Positions 22,301 through 33,935 of a stretch of 64,000 nt of DNA are shown piece by piece. Origin of the DNA: Tigriopus japonicus (lineage: Eukaryota > Arthropoda > Copepoda > Harpacticoida > Harpacticidae); contig CM021316.1 of the NCBI GenBank assembly GCA_010645155.1, forward strand, positions 11,356,163 through 11,420,162. Reading direction: 5' to 3'. The first letter of the stretch is position 1. Each line of letters opens with the position of its first letter. Under the pieces are notes generated by a model that ran no database searches, was not told the DNA's origin, and worked only from the letters and a program-made list of their open reading frames with translations. A program made the translations under genes and the position numbers.

Positions 22301-25300
22301 TCACCTTTATTTGCACTTTTTATTTACGTTTTTGGCCAAAATTGACAAATTGTTAAGAAAATGTAGTAGCTTTTGAAAGAATTTTTAGTTTCAAGATCAA
22401 ATTTTGAATTAGTCGAAAAAGCTTGCATTTGCAATCAACCATTCTTAGCACCTTGAAGAAATATATGCATTTCAGACGCAAACCTCACACTTTATTCACC
22501 ATCTTGCTTTAACTATAACATCCTGTTTACTAAACTAAAGATTGGACAAAAGAATCTCATTGCATTTTTGCAATGGTTTGCAACAAATAGCAAACCTAAA
22601 GAAACTCATGTTTTGGTAATGGAAGGATCTACAAACAATGTAGATTGCAGAATTAGGTTTGCTGCCTACAAATATCGCTATTTCTAAAAAGGGCCGTCCG
22701 TTATAAACTTAAAATCATCAAGCTAAGGATACATCAATGTAGCAGTACACATTGTTTAATTGACTCGAAGATATTACTTTTAAGTTCCAAAAGTATTTGA
22801 GAACAGTTTTGATGTGATGAGACAATGAATGCCACATTTGAAATTGAGTTCTGGTAATTAAGTCATGGGTCAAATATTGAAGTAATGCCACTAAAAACAT
22901 GCTTAAAACACATTTATGACGTTTTAAACACATTAATTTTTAAATTAAAAATTAAAACACATTTTCTTTGATCTAATTGTTAGGCACACGTGGGTATTTT
23001 TCTGTTCAATTTTGAATGTCTATTTTTGAAGGACAAAATTGGAGTGATGTAAAGCCATATAAAACAATTGCTAAATATATTTCGACAATGTTTTAGGTAC
23101 ATACATCCACGAGACTACCTTAGGAATGAAAAATTCAGAAGATTTTTGACTAGAGTATTTTTCATGACTTTACATCCTTTTTGCTAGTGACCTTGTTAAT
23201 AGAACTCTATTACTTTTGCGGCATTGTCTCTTCACCTCAAACTGGTCTCAAATGTCTTTAGAACTTGTAAATGACTTCTCCTGGTCAATTAGGAGCCGTG
23301 GGTACTCCATGAATGACGTTTTAAGTCCAAATGCAAGTTATTTGCTTTTTTAAACATTTATTTGCACTTTTTTGACATTTATTTGCTCTTTTTGACACTT
23401 ATTTGCTCTTTTTTCGACATCTATTTGCTCTTTTTTGACATTTATTTGCACTTTCAACATTTTTCTGCACTTTGTTTTGCACTTTTGGGCACATTTTTTT
23501 GCACCTTTTGGTAACTAAAAGGGTAAGATTATTTGCACTTTCCTCTCTACTCCCTACTCATAAGACTACTTGAGGATTGGATTGAAAAAAATGTTCAAAT
23601 AGTTCTCTTTAAGTAAGTTATAAGTGACGTTATAACGTATTTTTGCCCGTGATCTAATTAACAGAATTCAAATTCGTTTGCATAAGTGGTCTCAAAAGTT
23701 TTTGGAATTTAAAAATGAATTCTTGAGCTCAAATACACACCGTGATCACTTTGCTCTACTTCACCTTCACTTTTCCAAAGAGGCAGACGATGGGTTTGGT
23801 CTTACCTAAGTTAAGATTCCCGATTTGTATTTATATATCATTTTTTATTGATTTTTTACACGGAATCGCATTCCTTGTAACGGTAGTAAAAATTCGCGAG
23901 AAAATTGAGTTAAAAAGTTTTTTTTTTCTTTTTTATTTAGTTTTTAAATCAGATCAAGGTGACAACGCTGAATGTTGTTATCTTTGCTTTTCTTCTTTTT
24001 TCGAATTGCGGTCCTGAATATTGTGAGCAACCTTTTGAAAAAAGAGATGTTTATACCTACATTAAAGCAAGACAATCAGGAAGAACCTTAAACCAAAATT
24101 AACTTCCAAATATTGATTTTTGGCCGATTAAATAAGTATGTCCTAATTTGAAACAAAATTGAAAAAGAATAGCACCTCTTTTAACTACCAACAAAAAATC
24201 ATTTTTGATTTGAGAGCCTTACAACTTTACAACCACCATTGATGTGATGAAATTGTGAGGATTAATACCAATATTAAAGTGAAGGAATAAAAATTGGCAA
24301 ATGAAAATGGAACTCTCAGGTTACTGAAATACGATTTTTTTAAAAAGCAATTGTAATCAGTTTGAATCTCAGTTTGATACAAAATACTGTACATCACCTG
24401 ATTAAGGGACAACCACCGAGCAACTGATTGAACTCTTGAACTTGAGCTTCAAAATCCTTCTTTTGTTGCGCACCTTTATGAACAAAGGGAATTTGTAAGT
24501 AAGGAGCATCAAATGTAGGAGACATTAATCTTACTTAACTCCCCAGTAATCTTGTAGGGGACGACTTGATTTTCCCATCGGTATTTTTCACCGGAGCGCC
24601 CGGAGAGTTCAATTCGTCCCTCATAAAGATCTGCCGGGATTATCATATCATCCACTAAATAATTTCCATTAACATCTCGTTGAGGAGAACCATATTTGAG
24701 AAATGGTTCGTCTTCTTTTGTAACATCTGATCCAGGCTCAACATCGTCACCATACAATGAATCATAATCTTCATTTGCTCCCGAGAGATTGTCGTAATAA
24801 TAATCGTTGTTTTGGGATGATTGTTGAGAAACGTTATGATCGCTAAAAATCCCCCGATCAGACGGAATGGGAGTATCTGGAAAGGATTTTATTTTGGAAC
24901 AAGCGAGTTTTGTTTTTGTGATTAGCATGACAAGTCTAAAGCTGTTGTTTTTTTGCCATAGTTCTAATATTTTTGGGTAAAAGTTGCACTCAATTCGATG
25001 AATGTTGGTAAAAAAGCTATTTTCTGGTCTAAAAATGCCACTGATTGACATGAGAATGTCAAATTTGACCAAATGTATGTCAAGAAGTCAAAATTAGGTG
25101 TGGCCAAAAGTTAGTATTTTTAAGCTTGTCTTTTCTTTCACATTTGCCTTCCTTCAGGACATAACTTGGCTTTGCACAATTATTCTGGAATTTGAAAAAT
25201 ATCAATCCCTTGAAAAGATCTTATAAAATGAAAAAAAAATCTTGAAAATTCAAAAGGCAGACGCGGTTGTCTCTTTACATAAGAATTTTATGAACTTGAT

Positions 25301-28300
25301 TAAACAAGCAAGATGACCAGATTCAGCTTTAAAATTATAAATTTAGTCTTTTTGAGATTTCGGTGAAATTTAGTATCAATTTTTTTTTCAGTTGTCAAAT
25401 TTCAGAGTGAGACATGATTGCCACTTAGTAGTTTTTAATGCCCCCCTTTGACAAAATCTTAGGTATTTATCCTGATGTTCATATTTCTTTGCAGGGGCAG
25501 TTAGTCATCAAAATTGCATATTTTGTAGAAAGAATACAGACAAGAAAATTACTTTACGATTTGCCAAAGAGTGGCCTTAAGAATCGCCATCTGGCAACTT
25601 TCTCAATCTAAACGCAAGTGGTGATGACCTCAATTGGTTCAAGCTAACATTTTGCAAGGTCTATTGCCCACGAATAGCCTCAAAAATTGATACACATTGA
25701 TTTTCAGTGTTGATTGCAATTGGTAGGTAAAGTACATGGCAGTTGTAACGAAATTACAAATAACGAAAGTACAGTAATTTGTTCCTTTTGTCGGAAAAGT
25801 AACTGTACTGCCATTACATTTCAAAAATGTTGTAATTGTTACGGCTCAAAAAGCCCAAAAAATAGCCCCCCCAAAAAGTCGTTCCTTTTCCCACTGTACT
25901 AATTTGGATCATTTTTTCTTATTGTGGACTTGCACGAGCGACTTTTTCAAAAGCTTCGAGCAGAATCACTGAAGATAAGTTTGCTTGGCTTTGTTGGCAG
26001 ACCTTTTGGAAGCTTTTTTAAGAGTATGTACGTCTTTGAAGTGATTTTTGTCTATTACCTCGCCCAAAATCTTGTTGCTCACGTCAGTCTTCCCTTTTTC
26101 TTTGGGTGATTCTTCAAAACGAAAAAGTGCTGTTATTGCAATCCTACATAATTGTTTCTACACGGTACTGTCCAGATCTAGTATGCATAATTTTGGTTTG
26201 AACATTTGAATTTTCATGCACCTGGACCGTTTTTTCGCTCTTTTGGGTCAAAAATGGATCAATAAAACTCAAATAAATCAGCACTTGTGGAACACATTTT
26301 CAAGTGGCTTGGATTTCAATAGGTATCCAGATATGTTATAAAAGTGTACTAACTAGATTTTCATTCATTATTTAATTTTATAGGATTTTTAGAGTAAAAA
26401 CTTCATCTTGACTTGACCATGAAAAACTCGGCATCTGAAAGTTTATGTGCTAGGTTTCCTGGGTCCAAAACATATCTTAGTGCCTGGGAATTTCTAAACA
26501 AACTTGTTATTATTTTTTTAGTACTGTGCCTACTGGTTTTAAGACAGGGTATTTTTTCAATGGCATATTCTTAAGTCAGACAGCTGCTGAAGTTGTTTAA
26601 AGTCATTCATAGGTGGCGCCACATGTGACTGGGCGAGAAGAGAATTTTGCTAGGGAAGTCTTACTATCTTAAAAGCCGTTTTAGACACTATTTCATCAGT
26701 TTTTCAAGGATTTTTTTTCTTCTAGAAATGAAAGCAAATAATGTTACTTCATGATTTTGTCACATTTTTATTAAAACAGTGGGACGTTATTCATAAAAAG
26801 CGAGTTCCATGTGTACATAAAAAGTTGCACGAGTTTGGAAATTAAGTCAGTGAATTTAACAAAAACATGTGGAAACACGCAAGATCTGAGATCGAGGAAG
26901 CTCGATGGGTTGTAACCAGACCGTAGCCTTACATTCGAACTCTAAAATGAGTTTTTTGCCCAGATAACTATTATCTTAAGCGAGCAAGTTAGCTTTTTCA
27001 TTGCACCATCAACATGGACCGAGAAAAATAGAAGAGCTCCATCACAAGCTAAGGAAATGGCTTGCCATTTTTGAGCTTGCCATTCGCTTTCCTTGAACTT
27101 ATGCCTAACGATCTTTTTTGGCGGTGGAATCACTTGATTGATGGAACACGATGTGAAATCTCCTGTATTTCAATTTGTACTTGCGGCCAACACTCAGTAC
27201 ACCATGTTATCAGTAAAAGTGTTCGAGCAAAAAAATGAATCAATACATCAAAACGTTTTAGTGTATTAATAAATTTACGTCAATAAAAAATGCGAAACAA
27301 CTCTAAAAAAGATACATATATGTGTGGATTCTTTCTTCTGTGAGCGGGACCAAAGTCGTCCGGTCGGACTCCCTTAGTGTCTTAGATTCCAAAATCGACC
27401 AATCAATGGTTGGAATTGTTGGGAACCGAACCGAACGACCGAACAAAATCATCGAACAACTTGTTCCGTGTTGCTCCACTACACTACAATACATAGTGGG
27501 ACATTTTTTGCTCTGCTCTACTAAGTTATGGAAAAAATAGTATCCGCGTACAGTTGTGTTAATTCGATCTATGTAGTTTATTTACGTGCCCTACCGGTTC
27601 GCAATAATATTTCTCTATTCACGCAATTACGACGGAAAAAAGTTGGGCTTATTCTGTAAAAACGCTTTGTCAGTTTTATGTTATGTGCAAATTTGTCAAT
27701 TTTTTGGCCCTAATCAATGATACAACAATATGTATTCATCAAATGAATATAATTTTTAGAGGATAGTTACAATTTGAGATCTCAAATCTAGTAAGAATTC
27801 CTTGGCAAAATACTCATCTCGACCTGTCAATTGAGGCGACATCTACGTTTGACTTAATACAACTTCAACAGCTGTATTCAGTACGAACATCCCATTGGGC
27901 CAAAATGGCAATCAGTTTTTTCGTAGGCCAAGTTTTCCACGCATATTTTAAAAAATCGGCATTATCAGCATTACTTACAATGAGTTCGTTTTCCTTCATT
28001 TGAATCATTAGAACTTGGGCTTTTTCTTTTCATAAAAGTTTTAAACCAAATAACTTTAGCCAAAATGTAACCCATTGTAAGGGTTTTGAGAAAGATGGTG
28101 TAGAAAACAAGTATGAGGAAAAATTAAGTCTAGAATCCGAAGGGTTAGCGGGTTAGCTAGAAAATCTCAAAAAATGTAACAAAGAAATCTTAAATGACAA
28201 TGCCTCAAAATGCCTTTTTTATGCCTTTGATTTTTTGAGCTGATAGTTTTTAGAAAACTGAAAAAAACTCTTGAACGTAAAAACTGAACATTGAAAACCT

Positions 28301-28918
28301 ATATGAAGTAGGATGTATTACCTTTTTAATTAAAAACCAAATCATTTTGATTGGGATTATTTAAAATCACACCCTTAATCTTCCTGAAAATAAATGCCTA
28401 TTTGAAAAAGTAATTTGTCCTTTATAATGCCATTCCTTTTTCTAAAAGGAATTCAGGAGTAACGCGTTCCTCATACTCGAGGAAGGAACAGGAACTGTAA
28501 TCCGTTCCATATTTGAGGAAAAGCTTTTTTTTTCAAAACCCTTGGTAAAGCACAAAAATATAATACTTTAATGATATCACCGGACATTAACTAAATTGAA
28601 AGGTTATTTGGGGATTAGGGAGCAGATTATGGATCGTCATTTTTTGTGCAACTAATTACTGGTTCATCTGGTTACTAGTAAAGTCGTTTTCCTTCATATA
28701 TTTTGAAGACTATTTCTTGTGATAATGATTTGTTCTCTACGGGTTCTCAAAAAATGTGTACCAACTTTTAAGGTGATCAATAAAAGTACTTATCACTTTC
28801 CACTCCGTTATCTGAATGACAATATCTACTTTAAATTTCTTTTACCTTGATCAATTGGCATGGACACAACGAAAGTCCGAACCAATAAACAATAGGAGAT
28901 CACTTTGCACAAAGCCAT
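19312..28918 (-). CDS. Astacin-family zinc metalloprotease B, seven exons, 354 aa
   Basis: Secreted M12A endopeptidase, paralogue of the gene at 10749-14561. Exons in transcript order: 28918-28846, 24876-24535, 24473-24398, 21790-21424, 21364-21250, 21191-21150, 19361-19312. Borders are GT-AG, and the coding sum is 1065 nt with all phases closed. Exon 1 encodes a signal peptide (MALCKVISYCLLVRTFVV). The long acidic propeptide includes NNDYYYDNLSGANEDYDSLYG; GEKYRWENQVVPY marks the mature start. Exon 4 carries the zinc site HEIIHAMGFFHEHSRPDR (residues 213-230) and SIMHY. The tail is short and rich in G, Y and acidic residues, ending DEYDYSK. The third exon is 76 nt in this gene, the same size and phase as exon 4 of paralogue A. 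Introns of 4.0, 2.6 and 1.8 kb hold mobile elements. Substrate unknown. Confidence 0.9.
19610..20099. mobile_element. TAGGGACGG-ended hAT-like MITE, 490 bp
   Basis: The left end TAGGGACGGGCAAAAAGTG pairs with the right end CACTTTTTGTCCGTCCCCA (one terminal mismatch). Flanks ATCATTAG and ATTATTAC agree at six of eight positions, as for an aged 8-bp target duplication. The interior is rich in TTTTGCACTTT/TTATTTGC. It lies in the last intron of astacin B. Relatives are at 22232-23556 and 7862. Confidence 0.65.
20490..21078. repeat. Inverted-repeat element in an astacin B intron
   Basis: 20586-20690 and 20850-20945 are reverse complements over about 95 bases, sharing GAGGTTGTGAA, GCGTAGACA and GGCCAGCCAGCA. 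The outer right end is CTCCCAACTCGAAACCCATCACTA (to 21078), and a matching GCCAACTCGAAATCC lies near 20537 on the left. It therefore looks like another TAGTGATG-ended MITE with a lost left tip. No coding content. Confidence 0.5.
22232..23556. mobile_element. Non-autonomous hAT element, 1325 bp, perfect 8-bp target duplication
   Basis: It begins TAGGGACGGGCAAATATGG and ends CTCTCTACTCCCTA. CTCATAAG flanks both sides exactly (22224-22231 and 23557-23564). Tandem copies of a roughly 20-base unit, TTTTTGACATTTATTTGC(A/T)C, fill about 23345-23460. It sits in the intron between exons 3 and 4 of astacin B and has no transposase frame. The family is shared with 19610-20099 and 7862. Confidence 0.82.
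25700..25905. repeat. Dispersed repeat with TACAGTAATTTGTTCC, shared with 56090-56290
   Basis: ACGAAAGTACAGTAATTTGTTCC-like and TGTAATTGTTACGGCTCAAAA-like segments appear in the same order at about 56120-56280. A weaker match (AGTAACGCGTTCC, CTGTAATCCGTTCC) is near 28455-28510. All lie in introns or between genes. Ends and superfamily are not clear. Confidence 0.45.
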
Positions 28919-29380
28919 CTCGGCAAGTGAACTAATAGGCACTAAATTGCGGGAGCAAATCAAGGAAAATTTCAATCCAACCATGATCATTGAACAAGGC
29001 TTGGTTTTTTTCCTTAGGGAACGTCAACACTTAATCATTCTCAATGTTTAATTTAATGCATAAACATGCATTTCATCCTTCACAACTAGCAAACCATTAT
29101 TTGATCGTCTATGTGCCTCTTCAAGTTTCAAGTGAATTTCCAGCATCATAAAAGTACATACATGTTACAAGAGGATGTGTAAAGACCCAACCAAACATTT
29201 AAATTCTTGTACACCGCTTGTACAAAATAGTAGATATGCTGATCTTGATTTATACCTTTTTTTTGGGGGGGGCGGATTTATTAATACCGCTACAAGGAAT
29301 GGGATTCCCTGTAAAGAGAGTTAATCATTAATATAGTTTCTATGATTAATGTTTATGTGAAATTTGATCTACCAATGAGT
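28919..29380. other. Upstream flank of astacin B, no clear promoter
   Basis: No TATA box or initiator stands out upstream of the astacin B start codon. A G-run (TTTTTTTGGGGGGGGCGG) lies at about 29259-29275. Nothing else was recognised. Confidence 0.35.
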
Positions 29381-29385
29381 TACTG

Positions 29386-29619
29386 TTGGCAGATCTGTTC
29401 AACCCTCGTTGGTCAGGAATAGTGTTTAAAAATTTGTCCAAGCCTGCCTTAAATGTTGTTAGAGGATCAGCTCCTACATATTCCCGACGAAGATTAATGG
29501 GCAACAAATTGAACAATGAAGGAGCCCGATTAAAAAAAAGAGAGGAGGACTTCGTTGTGTGTACTAGCCTAGTTTCCTTAAGATTTGAAGGTGCTCTCAG
29601 AGCGCACCTTGCAAAATAA
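29386..29619 (-). pseudogene. Non-LTR retrotransposon pol, C-terminal fragment
   Basis: Read on the minus strand, this piece gives a continuous stretch containing RAPSLFNLLPINLRR and TTFKAGLDKFLNTIPDQ. Both are typical of the end of the pol protein in animal non-LTR elements: a fold after the reverse transcriptase, then a short amphipathic helix before the stop. The plus-strand open frame at the same place is a shadow. The catalytic domains are missing; it is a dead, truncated copy. Confidence 0.6.
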
Positions 29620-29639
29620 AGCCATGCAAAAACTGAAAA

Positions 29640-31609
29640 ATTGAAAACCAGTGATTTTACTTGTTCAAATTGCCAATTAACTTCGAACCTGTTGTGACTA
29701 ATGTGTTACATAAAGCGCTTTTACGTACTTACATCATATAACAATACAATACAAAGATACCTCTCTTAAAGAACGCCTTGGAAGATGGACAAGGGTGATA
29801 GGAATCAATACAATGTTTTCTTTTGAACCTATTTTTTTTCTTTTGTGATCGTTTAAGTCGGATTTTGATTATGGGATAATATGGTTTGACCTTTATATAA
29901 ATTTAAATCAAAATTTAACTTATTTTTGCAAAATATACACAAGACCGGTGCACACCCAGCGGGTATCTATTTTTCACTAAATAATAAGTGATAGATGTAG
30001 GGCTGGGAATTTAATGCAAATGAACATACCTTAAATGTCCTTCAAAACGCAACTAGAAGTTCTCCAGAATGCAAATGAGATGCAAACAAAATCGTGTTCC
30101 AAAGGTGCATTTGATGGCTTGTTGATTCAAGACTTATGGGGCTAAAATTGCAAATTCTCTTTGTTTGCTTTTCTGCCTGTGGATGTGAAATAGCTTCAGA
30201 AAAGAGATAAGTATGTTGTTTTGTTAAAGAGATAATATTTTCTATACTACCCTTGAAAATCACGTTTTTTGATCAATTTTCCGGAAAAGTTCCCACAATG
30301 CAAAACAAAATGCAAATAAGTATTCAAAATGCAAACCAATTCAAATTAGCGCTCTAAATACATATCAATAAAAACAAGGCCGCAAAATGCAACAAAAGTC
30401 TTTTTGCTTCAAATTCCCAGGCCTAGAATGATATAAGTCTTTAAGAAAATTTCACCTTTAGATGTAACCTAATGCATGCAGAAAAGATTTGACTGAAAGA
30501 GCTCAAAAGTGAAACCAAAAGTATAAGCCAAATCAGGCCCCTAACCAAAACCAAAAGTTTTGACTAAAAGAGTCCTGAACTAAAGTTGCTTGATAAGCAT
30601 GTTTATGCAGAACCAAAACCAAAACCTGAGGTGACTGCAAGATTACATACAAACACCATTCACTTCAAATTTTTATTGCTCATGCGTTTGAAGAAGGAAC
30701 TTGATGTTCAATTTTAAATTCTGAAACAACTCTTTTTCATGGAAATTGGAAGAAATATATATTTTTCTTTATTTTGCTCTCACACTCCAGTCTGTTGTAA
30801 AAACGACCATTGTTTGGCGATAAGATCAACCAAATTATCTACCAAAAGCGGTTTCGGTCTATCACTAAAAGTTAGACAACTCTTTTATCTTTCTCTTTGT
30901 TGTCCACTAGGTTACGGCGTCCTTCGACAAAACTACAACAACATGTGCGTTAATGTATAAAAAAGGAATTATTATGCTTTTCACCAGTTGCAATGGGCCG
31001 TCGAAGTCAAACATTACGATGAATATGCAAACAATGAGCCTCATATTATGGCGTTGAAATGTAGAAATGCACTTGTATTTCGCACTCTTTAGCTCCGCCT
31101 GAATCTTGTCTGATAGCAAGCCTCGACGTCATTGAGTGAGCACCTCTTATATTTGGATAATGAAGATGAGCCTCCTATGACGGGCATGCTCATCCTGAGC
31201 TTCTTCGCAGGTAACTGCTTCTTTGGAATACATTTTTTCACGATGATCTTGAAGTTGAGTCTTTTGATGCTTGAGAAATTGGTAGGCTCTAGCTTGGATT
31301 AGAGTTTAGGTTGGATGACGCGAATTTGTGGAGACTTCAAGGAATGAAAAAATGTAGGAAAGGAATGAAGAAAAATTAGAGAGTTGAAGAAAATTTCCAG
31401 TTTCAAGGCCACGATGAATATTATCAAGGCGAAGGTTGTTAGAGTTGTAGTTGTTGTAACTATTGAAGGTAGAACAAGAAAATTGACAGCGAGCTAACTT
31501 TTAAGTGGCTTTGGCTGGTAGTCTGAACGTGAATGAAGGAACGGACAGTGCTAAAATCATCTGCCAATAACTTTTAAGCCCAAAGTTAATACTGCCATTT
31601 ATCTCTACC
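29640..31609. other. Intergenic DNA with a decayed TATCACTA-ended repeat
   Basis: Between about 30530 and 30866, motifs such as CCAAAACCAAAAG and AAAAGCGGTTTCGGTCTATCACTA resemble the family at 13942-14230, much diverged. The rest shows no gene. The region just upstream of 31610 should contain the promoter and 5' UTR of the next gene, but no box is clear. Confidence 0.35.
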
Positions 31610-33935
31610 ATGAGAGATTTACCAACCATTATGAAAATGGTAAGCAAAGTTACGGAAAGTTTCGAAACTCTGAAACATTTGGCACTAAAATTTATGTTGA
31701 CTAAAAAAAGGCATCACACAAAAAAAAATCTAGTTTATGCTACCCATATCATCTCCAATTCCTCAGATTTCAGTGCCAGCAACGATTGCCTTGCTTATAC
31801 TTAGTCAACCAACTCAAGGTCAGGAAAACGAAGTTTTCGACCACAATGACCAACACTGCCATGATGTTTCGGTTTGGGGAGAAGTCGAATTTGAAGACCA
31901 AGATTGCCTCAAGTGCAAAACGGAATTCGAAAAGGTGCTCTGGATAAAAAAATATTTCAAAAGGAGGCATAAACAAGTCAATCAATCTGTCATTTCCTTC
32001 TTTTTATAGGAATGTGAAACCATTACCAGAAACGTATGCCATGATTTGCCTACCATCGACTGCCAACTCGTTCCATTTACCAAATGTGAAATGTACATGG
32101 AGCAAGCTAAATACAACGAGACCATAATCATCCCAGACAGCGAATACGTCCCATGGGAATGTGCCAACGTGACTATAGAGGAAACCCACATCAAGCTCAT
32201 GCCTCAATGTGTGGATGTCACCCGTCAAGATTGCGTGACCAAGTGGGAAATTTCCCCCACGGGAGAGAAGATTTGGGCGGGAAATGAGCAGTGCACTCCA
32301 ATCACGTGGAAGAATTGCACTTTGATTCAAATTCCCAAGAAGTTCAACCAGACGTACACCAAATGCGAGAGGGTTGGAATGCCCATTCCTACAATGAAGT
32401 GTGAACTGGAGGTCAAGACGAGGATGATCACTGGCATGAGATGCGATGTGGGTGTGGCAGCTAATTGCATCACGAATAGCACGTAAGTTTAATGTGGTCT
32501 ATTTTCGGTTACATTGGAATTTGCTGAGGACTCCAAAAGGGAGAGCAAATTTGAGCCTACGACCTCTGGTGGCCAAAGCGAACAACATTGTTATGCATGA
32601 CACTGTATAGACAACCACTTGATGTGTTAATTAACTTGATAATCTCACAGTATTTCAACTTTATGGTACAGTAATTGATTTGAAGTTGAAGTTTTTTAAG
32701 TGAACATTTGTATGACATATTTTTTTCATTGTCTATCACAACTTAAATCAAGGTGATCACAAAATATTCGAGAAAAATGTCGTCAAACGAGCTTAGGAAG
32801 GGATTCGTGGCATCATATGGCTAGACATGGATCATACTTGACACGGGTGTTCCTAAGTTTTAATTTCCTACACAAGGAAAGTTCTTCCTTGACTTGTTCC
32901 AAGTTTGGCGTAAAAACAAAAATATGAGCAAATCTTGGTCAACTTTACCAAATTTCCCATGTTACCTCGGAAAGAGACTGAGCTCTGACATATCTCTAGC
33001 CATTTGACCCGAAAAATTCCTAACTGAATTTGTCTGCCAACACTTCCTCTTTTTAAATCGATAATCAGGAGATTGATGGGAAGCAAAATAAAACCCTCAT
33101 TTTTTATTATCATCATTTTTATTATCTGAACAAACTCTGCGTTACGCCATTATTAACAGATATTTAATAGAATTATGGGTGCATTTTTTATTTAAAAATA
33201 ATGAAGAACCAGTGAGTTTTCATCTAGCCAAGGCATTTACAATTTGTTTTCTGCCTTTTTTTACTTGGATATCATATCTAATCAGGTAGAAAAATATCAT
33301 CTCAAATGTCCTGCAGTCTCTTTGATTTGAACTTTATTAGGTAGTTCAAAAAAAGAATTTCAATTAGCAAAAATACAAACAATAACATTTTCAGAAAAGA
33401 AAATATTGAAATCTAGAAAACTCAAAGTATCAAAATCATCCTAAGAAAAAAGAAATTGAAGAACCCAAATCCATGTGAAAAACAATCCCATCCATCAATG
33501 ACTTTGTGGATCATCCACTGAGTTCGGATTTTGGCGAAGCAAAAGTGCATTCTTTTCTAGATAGGTCCTTTGGATAAGGATGAACTCAATCCTTTTGGTT
33601 TCCATAGGTATTCTTTGCGCTTCCCCTTAACCCTGAATGGGATACCCTCACCGCGTATTATATTGGATTTACATGCTATTCTTTGCAATTTGTGTCTAAC
33701 CAGTTTCATTTTGTTTAGTGAAAAATGTGTGGATATCACTTATCAAGAATGCAAAGAGATGCCCAAACCCCTGGAGTGCAAGACGAGCATCCTCCGTGTT
33801 CCATTCCAACCTAAGATCCATCGTGTGAAATGCCTACTGAGAGACAACAACGAGGCTCCAGCATTGGATGTGGAAGAGTCTGCTCGTGCTGCTGAAGAAA
33901 AGTTGGATGAACCTAATGAGGTTCAGGCCCAATAA
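31610..33935 (+). CDS. Secreted cysteine-rich protein of unknown function, four exons, about 295 aa
   Basis: Exons 31610-31639, 31767-31934, 32010-32482, 33719-33935; the sum is 888 nt and phases close. Exons 1-2 join into a signal peptide (KMISVPATIALLILSQPTQG). The mature part has regularly spaced cysteines in short C-x-x-V/L units, for example HCHDVSVWGE, CHDLPTIDCQLVPFTKCEM, CVDVTRQDCVTKWE, CTPITWKNCTLI and CVDITYQECKE, with several N-glycosylation sequons (NET, NVT, NCT, NQT). The C-terminal 35 residues are acidic and without cysteine. It is probably extracellular. The second intron starts with a weak donor (GTGCTC). An ATG at 31631, seven codons downstream, is an alternative start. I do not recognise a named family. 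Confidence 0.8.

Noticed and set aside
23340..23470. CRISPR-like array from the regular TTTATTTGC units
   Set aside because: The units are about 20 bases with no unique spacers and lie inside a hAT element in a eukaryotic intron; it is a minisatellite.
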